From assembly GCA_945877135.1 (NCBI GenBank), contig CAMCQY010000021.1, positions 1 through 39,178 of the forward strand: DNA of 39,178 nucleotides, given 5' to 3'. Below the pieces are notes generated by a model. The model was not told the DNA's origin. It did not search any database and saw only the letters and a program-made list of their open reading frames with translations. Positions 24,314 to 30,658 of this stretch are shown in pieces (within the stretch, counting starts at the first letter, position 1; each line of letters begins with the position of its first letter). Origin of the DNA: Candidatus Kuenenia stuttgartensis (GTDB lineage: Bacteria; Planctomycetota; Planctomycetia; Pirellulales; UBA1268). Made by a program: the position numbers and the translations under genes.

Positions 24314-24906
24314 GCCGGCACCGCGAGTGTGCCCAGAAAACCACGCAGCAGATCGTAGCCCGCCGGCGTCAGGAAGCTCTCCGGATGAAACTGCACTCCG
24401 TAGATGGGCAGCGTGCGGTGTCGGATCGCCATGATCTCGCGGCTGCCGTCGGGCGCGGTTGACCAGGCATCCACCTCGAAGTCTCGGGGGAGCGTGGGCG
24501 GATCGATGACGAGGCTGTGGTAGCGGGTCGCCTCGATCGGGCTTGGCAGCCCCGCGAAGAGCCCTTGCCCCGAGTGCTCGATCTGATCGACCTTGCCGTG
24601 CATCAGTCGCTTGGCCCGCACGATCGTGCCGCCAAACACCTGTCCGATCGACTGGTGGCCGAGACAGACGCCGAGGATCGGCATCCGTCCCGCGAACCGG
24701 CGGACCACCTCGCAGGAGATGCCGGCCTCGTCAGGCGTGCACGGGCCCGGGGAGATCACGATGTGGCTGGGTGCCTTGGCGGCGATCTGGTCGCCGGTGA
24801 TCTCGTCGTTGCGATGCACCTCGACGGGAATCTCGGGGGCGATTTCCCCCAGACGTTGGACGAGGTTCCACGTGAACGAATCGTAATTGTCGATGAGGAG
24901 GATCAT
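24310..24906 (-). CDS. pabA: Anthranilate/aminodeoxychorismate synthase glutamine amidotransferase subunit
   Basis: A 198-residue class I glutamine amidotransferase that supplies ammonia to chorismate. [41 protein letters not shown] with nucleophile Cys81, and YGVQFHPES with His174 and Glu176 give the complete triad. The family covers TrpG and PabA, which cannot be told apart by sequence alone, and many bacteria use one subunit for both tryptophan and folate. Placement in front of moeA, away from trp genes, slightly favours PabA (p-aminobenzoate for folate), and thyX nearby also needs folate. It lies 20 bases after the ABM gene and overlaps moeA by 4 bases. Confidence 0.9.
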   Translation of the reverse strand: MILLIDNYDSFTWNLVQRLGEIAPEIPVEVHRNDEITGDQIAAKAPSHIVISPGPCTPDEAGISCEVVRRFAGRMPILGVCLGHQSIGQVFGGTIVRAKRLMHGKVDQIEHSGQGLFAGLPSPIEATRYHSLVIDPPTLPRDFEVDAWSTAPDGSREIMAIRHRTLPIYGVQFHPESFLTPAGYDLLRGFLGTLAVPA

Positions 24907-24926
24907 GGGGAGCGGAGAGAGTGGGT

Positions 24927-25214
24927 TCAGTCGAGGAGCGTGGCGGGATGGCCTTCACGGTCGATGAGCGGCATCACGTGGGGTTTGTAGATCGTGGTGT
25001 AGGCCTCGGCCAGCCGATGCTGGTCGAGCGCCTCCTGCGAGGCCCAGTGCTCCACGAGCACGAACCGTCGCGGCTCGGCATTCGAGTGATAGACATCGAA
25101 CCGCAGGCAGCCGGGCTCCGTGCGGCTCTTCCGCATCGCCTCGGCGAGATGGTCGCGAATCGTCGGCACATCGGCCGGGTCCTTGGCCATGAGGAGCACG
25201 TTCAAGCAGATCAT
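24927..25214 (-). CDS. Antibiotic-biosynthesis-monooxygenase (ABM) domain protein
   Basis: A 95-residue protein with the ferredoxin-like ABM fold: [62 protein letters not shown]. This resembles YgiN-type quinol monooxygenases, small cytosolic dimers that oxidise quinols or aldehydes. It is the first gene of the tight run ABM - GATase - moeA. Its promoter must lie in the 131-base gap shared with vapBC. Confidence 0.82.
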   Translation of the reverse strand: MICLNVLLMAKDPADVPTIRDHLAEAMRKSRTEPGCLRFDVYHSNAEPRRFVLVEHWASQEALDQHRLAEAYTTIYKPHVMPLIDREGHPATLLD

Positions 25215-25308
25215 CGCACGCCCTTTTTGGACACTGGCTTCACATACGGGGATTCCGAAAGACGCCGTCTTGAGTGTATCCGCACGACATCGGGGCTCGC
25301 CGTATAAA

Positions 25309-25338
25309 TTGACATATTGATGTATACCTTAGTATGAT
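25309..25338 (+). promoter_or_regulatory. Strong sigma70-like promoter of vapBC
   Basis: TTGACA (25309-25314) and TATGAT (25333-25338) are separated by 18 bases. The vapB ATG is at 25346, so the expected transcript start falls at or within a base or two of it, which would give a leaderless or nearly leaderless mRNA. There is also no Shine-Dalgarno in front of this ATG. Confidence 0.75.
25312..25335. promoter_or_regulatory. Twin palindromes, probable VapB operator
   Basis: ACAT-ATTG-ATGT (25312-25323) is immediately followed by ATAC-CTTA-GTAT (25324-25335). Each is a 4-base inverted repeat around a 4-base centre, and together they fill the spacer between -35 and -10. Ribbon-helix-helix antitoxins bind tandem short palindromes of this size, so autorepression is likely. 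Confidence 0.6.
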
Positions 25339-25345
25339 TTGATGC

Positions 25346-25597
25346 ATGCGCACAACCATTCGGCTCAACGACGACCTGCTCGCACAGGCCAAAGTGGCGG
25401 CAGCACGCAGCGGCCGCACCCTCACCGCCGTCGTCGAGGACGCTCTGCGTCAGTTTCTCTCCCGTGGCAAAAAGCCCGCCGCACGGCAGCCCACCAGGCT
25501 CAAGACGTCGGGCCGCGGCGGGCTGCGACCGGGCGTCAGCCTCGACAGTACCTCCGATCTGCTCGACATCATGGACGGCGGCGATGCAGCTGTGTGA
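25346..25597 (+). CDS. vapB: VapB-type ribbon-helix-helix antitoxin
   Basis: An 83-residue protein. MRTTIRLNDDLLAQAKVAAARSGRTLTAVVEDALRQFL is a complete ribbon-helix-helix unit: a short beta strand RTTIRL that contacts DNA, then two helices. The basic, flexible C-terminal part (KKPAARQPTRLKTSGRGGLR, then DLLDIMDG) is the kind that wraps the toxin. It should neutralise VapC and repress its own operon. Its end overlaps the vapC start by 14 bases in another frame, which couples translation and keeps antitoxin made first. Confidence 0.9.
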   Translation: MRTTIRLNDDLLAQAKVAAARSGRTLTAVVEDALRQFLSRGKKPAARQPTRLKTSGRGGLRPGVSLDSTSDLLDIMDGGDAAV

Positions 25598-26012
25598 TGT
25601 CAACGTGCTCGTGTACGCGTTTCGCCGCGATGCAGCCGACCATGCGAGTTTCGCGGCGTGGTTGCAGGAACGCATTGACGGCGATCTGCCGTTCGGAATT
25701 CCCGATCAGGTCACGAGCGGGTTTCTGCGGATCGTGACCCATCCGCGGGTCTTCAAGGAGCCCTCCACGATCGACGAGGCTCTCGCGTTCACGGAACAAG
25801 TGAGGGCGAGCCGGTCGTGGGTCGACATCGCGCCGGGCAGCCGCCACTGGGAGATTTTTTCACGGCTCTGCAGCACGGGCGGCGTGCGGGGCAACCTCGT
25901 GCCTGATGCTTTCCTGGCAGCGATTGCCATTGAGTCTGGCAGTGAATGGATCACGACCGACCGCGACTACGCCCGTTTCCCGGGGCTCCGCTGGCGTCAC
26001 CCGTTCGCGTAA
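25584..26012 (+). CDS. vapC: VapC-type PIN-domain ribonuclease toxin
   Basis: A 142-residue protein from the ATG at 25584. The PIN fold is shown by MQLCDVNVLVYAFRRDA with Asp5, VTSGFLRIVTHPRVF, LVPDAFLAAIAIESGS with Asp108, and WITTDRDYARF with Asp126 and Asp128. The GFLRxVTHPRVF phrase is typical of the Mtu_PIN-type subgroup. It is a magnesium-dependent RNase that cuts tRNA or rRNA when freed from VapB. Its end overlaps the convergent methyltransferase gene by 16 bases. Confidence 0.92.
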   Translation: MQLCDVNVLVYAFRRDAADHASFAAWLQERIDGDLPFGIPDQVTSGFLRIVTHPRVFKEPSTIDEALAFTEQVRASRSWVDIAPGSRHWEIFSRLCSTGGVRGNLVPDAFLAAIAIESGSEWITTDRDYARFPGLRWRHPFA

Positions 26013-26839
26013 CCCACCCGCACGATCTTTCCGGCAGTGACGCCGGCCGACCGCCGGGCGAGTATGCGAAGGTAGGGCGGCACGAAGACGGCACGGTGGG
26101 CGAACGAGCCAGGAGCCGCCGCCGGCTGCGCATGGTCGGGCTCGCAGACGTCCTCGATGGCGAAGCCCGCGGCGCAGATTCCGCCAAGCAGCGACGTGAG
26201 CGAGTGGATGAATTCCAGCGTGCCGGTTTCCCGCAACCGTGACGGCGGCTCGGGCGGCAGGGGCTCGCCGCTGGAGTGCGGGCGCACGAGTTCGTAACGA
26301 CCACCGACCCCGGGCTCGACCGCTGCCTGCAGACTCACCGGCGACTTGTGCTGGCTGACATAGCGTCCACCTGGCTTCGTGACCCGGGCCACTTCGCTGA
26401 ACACGCGGCGGACGTCGGGCAGGTAGCAGGTGCTCACCGGATGGATCACGAGGTCGTAGCGGGCGGCGGCCAGCATCGAGAGATCGTCCATCGAGCCCTG
26501 CAGGATCTCCATGTCGATCCGCCGCTCGCGGGCCACCTGCCGGTCGAGGTCGAGCATGGATGACGAGAGATCGACGACGGTGACTCGCGCGCCAGCCGCC
26601 GCATAGAGCGGGCCGTGCTTCCCGCCCCCGGCGGCCAAGCAGAGCACCTCCAGTCCATCGAGCCGGTCGGGGAGCCAGTTGCGTCCCGCCGTTCCGCCGC
26701 TGCCCAGCCAGGTGCGGGGGTCGGTGAATGCCGCATCGACGGCCGGCCGCGTGAGCGAGGCTTGCCTGTCGGCCAGCCTGTTCCAAGCCCGGCCGTTGTG
26801 GGCCAGCACGGCGTCGCGGTCTGCGTGGTGATGCATCAT
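25997..26839 (-). CDS. SAM-dependent methyltransferase, class I
   Basis: A 280-residue protein. LEVLCLAAGGGKHGPLYAAAGARVTVVDLSSSML holds the SAM-binding motif I (Gly-rich, in the form AAGGGKHG) and the acidic end of strand 2 (Asp). DLVIHPVSTCYLPDVRRVFSEVARVTKPGGRYVSQH gives motifs II-III, with the usual post-motif PGG. Its specific acceptor is not clear; the family includes small-molecule and tRNA methyltransferases. The end VPPYLRILARRSAG is reminiscent of UbiE-like enzymes. It overlaps vapC at the 3' end and has 53 bases between its start and the next minus-strand gene. Confidence 0.85.
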   Translation of the reverse strand: MMHHHADRDAVLAHNGRAWNRLADRQASLTRPAVDAAFTDPRTWLGSGGTAGRNWLPDRLDGLEVLCLAAGGGKHGPLYAAAGARVTVVDLSSSMLDLDRQVARERRIDMEILQGSMDDLSMLAAARYDLVIHPVSTCYLPDVRRVFSEVARVTKPGGRYVSQHKSPVSLQAAVEPGVGGRYELVRPHSSGEPLPPEPPSRLRETGTLEFIHSLTSLLGGICAAGFAIEDVCEPDHAQPAAAPGSFAHRAVFVPPYLRILARRSAGVTAGKIVRVGYANG

Positions 26840-26892
26840 GGTGGGCGGAGAATCACGTCGGCAGAGTCAAATCCGTACAGCGGTCCGCCCGC

Positions 26893-27195
26893 TTACCCCC
26901 GCCGCGTCCTCGGCGCCTGCCTGATGTCGAGCGGGGGCCCCTGCTTCCAGACCTTCGCACGAGCATCGTACACGGCCGGAACGAGGGTCGATTTCCCGGT
27001 CTTTGGATTGGCCAGCAGCGGGCCGGTTGCGGACAGCCGAAAGACCTCCTTCGTCTCACGGCAGATGTATTCCATCACCGGAATATCCTCGGCGCGAATC
27101 CGTGGAGGCCGTGCACCGAGCACCTGCGGCACGACAAGCCAGGCCGTGATCCCAAAGCCCACGGCGGCTGACCAAAACCGTGCATCCCTGAACAT
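26893..27195 (-). CDS. Small membrane-anchored or exported protein downstream of the B12-regulated prepilin gene
   Basis: A 100-residue protein from the ATG at 27195, with AAGAAGGAG about six bases upstream; longer starts would run into the neighbouring gene. MFRDARFWSAAVGFGITAWLVVPQVLGA is a signal peptide or signal anchor. The rest reads RIRAEDIPVMEYICRETKEV, then FRLSATGPLLANPKTGKSTL and VPAVYDARAKVWKQGPP, a small polar domain that I do not recognise. A single Cys lies in EYICRET. It lies 50 bases downstream of the DUF1559 gene on the same strand, so it probably shares its riboswitch-controlled transcript. Function unknown. Confidence 0.75.
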   Translation of the reverse strand: MFRDARFWSAAVGFGITAWLVVPQVLGARPPRIRAEDIPVMEYICRETKEVFRLSATGPLLANPKTGKSTLVPAVYDARAKVWKQGPPLDIRQAPRTRRG

Positions 27196-27245
27196 GCGAA
27201 ACTCCTTCTTTGACGTGCTATGTCGCGATTCTGAGGGGTAGAAAA

Positions 27246-28139
27246 TCATTCGCGGTCGTAGAGGGCGTCTCGAGTGGCTGGATCGTTGGGGTCGCCGTCG
27301 CAGACATGACCGAGCCGCTTGAACTCCATGAGGTCGGCCTGAGGCTGGCTCATCCAGTTCGATCCCGGAACCTCGATGGCGAATTTCCACGGGTATGCCT
27401 CCACGTGGCCGTCGAGGAAGGCGACGTTGGCAGAAGACATATGCCGAAAATGCACCGACGGCGAATTCTCGCTCGGGCGCGTCAGACCGCCGAGGTTTTC
27501 CCGGAACTGGAGGTAGAAGTCGACCTTCGCGCTTTCGGCAAACGCGATCGTCCGCTTCGGCTCACGGACATCGGCGATGCGGTACTGACGGCAGCTGTTT
27601 ACGAGGACGACGGTCGGCCAATTGTCCCAATTCCACTCGGTGCCGGTCCCAAGGGTCGGGTTGTAATCGAACGCCGTCGCCACCCGGCCGAATCGGACGA
27701 AATCGATGGTATCGGCCCCGAAGCTTGGACACTGGTACGCCGCAGTGTTCCCCTCCATGAAAGGCGAGAGGGAGCCTTTTTCGAAATCGAGTTGCAGTCC
27801 CGGTGGTTGGTTTTCGTCGACCTCGCCAAACCAGTAGCGGCTCTTTCCCGGATAGGGATCCTGGTTGGGATCGGCGAGTGTACCGGCGATCCGAGTCGCA
27901 TCGTCTACCTTCAGGGGCAGGAGCTTGCCTCCGCTGGCAGACATGAAGTTCTGCAGGGCCAGTCCCAGTTGTCTGAGGTTTCCGGCGCAGCTCGTGCTGC
28001 GGGCCGCTTCCCTCGCCGTCTGCACGGCCGGCAGCAGCAATCCCACGAGTACGGCGATGATCGAAATCACGACGAGCAGTTCGACCAACGTGAAAGCGGC
28101 CCTACGCGCGGCGGCCCGATGTCCATAGCAAGCCTGCAT
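27246..28139 (-). CDS. DUF1559 prepilin-like protein under a cobalamin riboswitch
   Basis: A 297-residue protein from the ATG at 28139, preceded by GGAGG five bases upstream; the frame continues to a GTG at 28268 but without signal features. [53 protein letters not shown] is the prepilin cleavage site and helix followed by the DUF1559 signature. The residue before Phe is Ala rather than Gly. [19 protein letters not shown] near the end is a perfect H-X9-DG motif. DUF1559 proteins are abundant in planctomycetes and are thought to be secreted or surface pseudopilins. What is unusual is the leader: an aptamer for adenosylcobalamin lies 184 bases upstream. Confidence 0.92.
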   Translation of the reverse strand: MQACYGHRAAARRAAFTLVELLVVISIIAVLVGLLLPAVQTAREAARSTSCAGNLRQLGLALQNFMSASGGKLLPLKVDDATRIAGTLADPNQDPYPGKSRYWFGEVDENQPPGLQLDFEKGSLSPFMEGNTAAYQCPSFGADTIDFVRFGRVATAFDYNPTLGTGTEWNWDNWPTVVLVNSCRQYRIADVREPKRTIAFAESAKVDFYLQFRENLGGLTRPSENSPSVHFRHMSSANVAFLDGHVEAYPWKFAIEVPGSNWMSQPQADLMEFKRLGHVCDGDPNDPATRDALYDRE

Positions 28140-28322
28140 GACAACCTCCATGCGGTCTCCCGCCACACTCCGGGTGCGCAGCACGGCCCTCTGACGGCCC
28201 TCTGACGGCACTCGCCCGGCGAAATGAGCAGACAGACCGATATCCTGATAAGCCAACAGCCTGCACACGCAGACCGTGCTCGTGTGACCGCCCTCGCAGT
28301 CGGCACGCGCTCCTCATGAAAA
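28140..28322 (-). other. Leader between the riboswitch and the DUF1559 start
   Basis: These 183 bases would be transcribed after the aptamer. They hold an 11-base tandem duplication, GGCCCTCTGAC twice (28185-28206 on plus), and a 71-codon frame (28317 to 28102, minus) that does not look like protein. I see no clear terminator with a T-run, so control may act on translation or through an RNA structure I cannot fold by eye. Confidence 0.5.
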
Positions 28323-28554
28323 CTGGTAGGTCTTCTGACTCCCAGACTCAGCCGACTGCATGCCTTCTCGCGATCCGCACGGCTTCGCCATGTGGATCGC
28401 AATGGCCTGATAACAGTCGACCTCTCTCTCCCCGTAGGCCCCGCTGGGGCTTGATCGAAGAGAATCGCCTGGACACAGCGGCGGGGCCGTCCCGGAATTG
28501 CACCGGAGTTCCCTGTTTGCCGGTTGTTCACAGCTGCAAACAACCGGCCACCAG
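28323..28554 (-). promoter_or_regulatory. Cobalamin (B12) riboswitch
   Basis: Read on the minus strand from 28554 to 28323. CTGGTGG (28554-28548) pairs with CCTACCAG (28330-28323) as P1. Then GGGAA-CTCCGGTGCAATTCCGGGA (near 28512-28490) matches the GGGAA..GGTG.AA.TCC core of P4-P5, followed by GGCCCCGCCGCTGT in place of GCTGCCCCGCAACTGT. The 3' box AGTCAGAAGACCTACC corresponds to the GCCAGGAGACCTGCC B12 box. The helix at 28519-28548 (GCCGGTTGTT with AACAACCGGC) takes the place of the usual P3 arm. Length and order fit the class. It most likely lowers expression of the genes downstream when B12 is plentiful. Confidence 0.9.
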
Positions 28555-28566
28555 ATTCGATTGCGG

Positions 28567-28594
28567 AGTCTATCGGTCGTGCCACCACTGTCAA
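28567..28594 (-). promoter_or_regulatory. Sigma70-like promoter of the riboswitch transcript
   Basis: On the minus strand TTGACA (28594-28589) and TAGACT (28572-28567) have a 16-base spacer. The start would be near 28560, only a few bases before P1 of the aptamer. That fit supports both calls. Confidence 0.7.
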
Positions 28595-29027
28595 GCTGTG
28601 CCGATCACGCCACCACAACCGGCACATCTTCACACACCGCACCTGTCAACGCGAAACCTTGCCGGTTGCGCAGACAAACCGGCTGAATCTGTAACGGTTC
28701 TCCGGCCCTGCGCCGCACAGACTGCATGCGCCTTACGCACGGCATTTCTTGCCCACAACACGCCACAAGTCGTGTGTTGAAAAATACTTGGGTGTCTCTC
28801 AAGCCGCTTTCCCCTGCCCGCCGATAGCCCCTCATGTCCCCCGGGGCAATCACTGTGCCCGTCGGGCAACCAGGGGGCGGTAGTAACCTGAAAATACTTC
28901 GAGTCACGGAATGGCTCGACAGGCCTGCCGCAAGACAGTTTCGTAGATCACAACCTCGGGGTGACCTCTACCTCGCGTTCGGGACGAAGACTCTCACGTG
29001 ATCTACACGCAAAGGAGATGTGGCTCG
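28595..29027. other. Divergent upstream region of the Cys-rich gene
   Basis: This 433-base stretch shows no gene. AAAATACTT occurs twice (28781-28789 and 28891-28899), 110 bases apart and each preceded by TGA, which could be a repeated operator. CCCCCGGGG lies near 28848. AAAGGAG (29011-29017) is the ribosome binding site for the gene at 29028. I could not pick a confident promoter. Confidence 0.45.
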
Positions 29028-29855
29028 ATGAAGCGTATGTTGTTCCTCGGTGCGCTGGTTTTCGGCGTCACCGTTTGTAGTCAGTCGTTTGGTTTCGAGC
29101 TCCTTGACCGGATGCTCGGCCATAAGGGGTGCACCTCGTGCTGTGAGCCCGGCTGCGATGCCGGCAATGGATGCTGCGATCCCGGCTGCGGTGCCGGCAA
29201 TGGATGTGCGGAGCCCGCTTGTGGTGCTGGCAACGGCTGTGCGGAACCTGCCTGCGGAGCCGGCAACGGCTGTGCGGAGCCGGCCTGCGACGCTGGTGCT
29301 GGCTGCTGCGAGCCGAGCTGCGGTGCTGCCAGGGGCCTCTGCAAGAAGAAGCATGACCTCTTCGGCGGTCTGAAGGGTCTGTTTGCTTGCAAGAAGCGTC
29401 TCCATGGCTGCACGGACAGCTGCTGCGAGCCGGCTTGCGGTGCTGGCAACGGCTGTGCTGAGCCGGCCTGCGGTGCTGGTAACGGCTGTGCGGAACCTGC
29501 TTGCGGAGCCGGCAACGGCTGTGCGGAGCCGGCCTGCGACGCTGGTGCTGGCTGCTGCGAGCCGAGCTGCGGTGCTGCGAAGGTCTGCGGGAAGAAGAAG
29601 CATCGGATTGCCGACCTGCTGAAGGCGATCCACCAGGCGAAGAAGAGCCGCTGCCACAAGGCAAGCTGCTGCGAGCCCGACTGCAGCGCTGGCTGCTGCG
29701 AGCCCGGCTGCGGTGCTGAGCCGGCCTGCGGTGCGGCTGCCTGCAGTGCTTGCGAGTCCTCGTCGGTTGCCCCGGCCCCCACGCCCGATGCGTCTGCCAA
29801 GAAGCAGACCACCGGCAAGGTGGTGGCGGTGAGCCGCACGGTTTCTGCCAAGTGA
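29028..29855 (+). CDS. Secreted Cys-rich modular repeat protein
   Basis: A 275-residue protein from the ATG at 29028, with AAAGGAG ten bases before it. The signal peptide is MKRMLFLGALVFGVTVCSQSFG. The mature protein holds about 42 Cys, mostly in the 11-residue repeat CAEPACGAGNG and variants CCEPxC. The repeats form two large blocks (each ending DAGAGCCEPSCGAA) and a shorter third one. Between the blocks are Lys/His-rich linkers that start [LC]xKKKH and end with CCEP, so the module 'repeat block + basic linker' occurs twice. The C-terminal 35 residues are Ser/Ala/Pro/Lys-rich. Such Cys density in an exported protein suggests either a disulfide-stabilised wall or coat, or metal binding. I do not know a described function. 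It is divergent from the B12-controlled unit. Confidence 0.88.
   Translation: MKRMLFLGALVFGVTVCSQSFGFELLDRMLGHKGCTSCCEPGCDAGNGCCDPGCGAGNGCAEPACGAGNGCAEPACGAGNGCAEPACDAGAGCCEPSCGAARGLCKKKHDLFGGLKGLFACKKRLHGCTDSCCEPACGAGNGCAEPACGAGNGCAEPACGAGNGCAEPACDAGAGCCEPSCGAAKVCGKKKHRIADLLKAIHQAKKSRCHKASCCEPDCSAGCCEPGCGAEPACGAAACSACESSSVAPAPTPDASAKKQTTGKVVAVSRTVSAK
29232..29580. repeat. Internal duplication in the Cys-rich gene
   Basis: About 100 bases from 29232 to 29331 recur at 29481-29580, offset exactly 249 bases (83 codons), with one difference that I can see. The near-identity at the DNA level suggests a recent in-frame duplication or gene conversion. Confidence 0.85.
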
Positions 29856-29907
29856 TGACCGGTCGATAGGTCGATCGGAGATCTGTTGCCCGACTTCGGC
29901 CAGTGAG

Positions 29908-29945
29908 CTCCGCCCGGGACCAAAAGTCCCGGGCGGAGTTTTTTT
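29908..29945 (+). terminator. Rho-independent terminator after the Cys-rich gene
   Basis: CTCCGCCCGGGAC (29908-29920) and GTCCCGGGCGGAG (29926-29938) form a perfect 13-bp stem with a CAAAA loop, followed by seven T. The T-run also contains the stop codon of the convergent ABC gene (29944). Confidence 0.95.
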
Positions 29946-30651
29946 ATGCGCTCGCCAGCCCGTCGGCCGACAGCACATCGCCCGCCAGGCCCTCGCGGGC
30001 GATTCGGCCGGCAGCGAGTTCCACCACCCGCGATGCAGCCCGCCTGGCGAAGCCGTGATCGTGCGTGACCACCACCATCGTCTGCCCGGCCCGGGCCAGT
30101 TCGACGATCACCTCCATCACCTCCGCAGCCATCGCCGGATCGAGCGCGCTGGTCGGCTCATCGAAGAGCATCACACGCGGCCGCATCGCCAGCGCTCGCG
30201 CGATCGCCACCCGCTGCTGCTGGCCGCCCGAGAGCGTGGCCGGTCGGGCGTCGGCGAAGGGGCGGAGGCCGACCCGGTCGAGCAGGTCGAGGCCACGGGC
30301 ACGGGCATCGCTCGCAGACAATCCCAGCACCACGCGGGGCGCCAGGGCGACGTTCTCAACCGCCGAGAGGTGGGGGAAGAGGTTGAATTGCTGAAAGACC
30401 ATCCCCACGTCGCGACGCAATCGTTCCAGGAGTCCCGGGGCCTGTGGCCCCGCCGCCAGTCGATGACCAGCGATCGTGACCTGCCCGGCATCGAACGTCT
30501 CCAGTCCGTTCAAACACCGCAAGAGTGTGCTCTTGCCACTCCCGGACGGCCCTACGAGCGCGGTCACGGTGCCCTCGGCTCCCTCGAGGCTCACATCGTG
30601 GAGCACGCGGACCTGCGCCCGCGACTTCGTCAGTGATGACACGGTGATCAC
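29944..30651 (-). CDS. Amino acid ABC transporter ATP-binding protein
   Basis: A 235-residue ABC ATPase of the polar amino acid (GlnQ/HisP) family. Walker A GPSGSGKST (34-42), Q-loop VFQQFNLFPH (85-94), signature LSGGQQQR (140-147), Walker B VMLFDEPTSALD (160-171) and H-loop His197 are all present. VFQQFNLFPHLSAVENV and FDEPTSALDP are typical of this family. It powers uptake through the fused permease encoded just upstream, 7 bases away. The stop lies in the T-run of the convergent terminator. Confidence 0.95.
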   Translation of the reverse strand: MITVSSLTKSRAQVRVLHDVSLEGAEGTVTALVGPSGSGKSTLLRCLNGLETFDAGQVTIAGHRLAAGPQAPGLLERLRRDVGMVFQQFNLFPHLSAVENVALAPRVVLGLSASDARARGLDLLDRVGLRPFADARPATLSGGQQQRVAIARALAMRPRVMLFDEPTSALDPAMAAEVMEVIVELARAGQTMVVVTHDHGFARRAASRVVELAAGRIAREGLAGDVLSADGLASA

Positions 30652-30658
30652 GATGCGG

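Noticed and set aside
28102-28317. 71-codon frame between the riboswitch and the DUF1559 gene
   Set aside because: Arg/Cys-rich sequence without conserved look; its end overlaps the real start in another frame.
28968-29978. Long minus-strand frames opposite the Cys-rich gene
   Set aside because: They are repetitive Ala/Ser/Arg or Pro/Gln shadows of the plus-strand repeat, which has a signal peptide, ribosome binding site and terminator.
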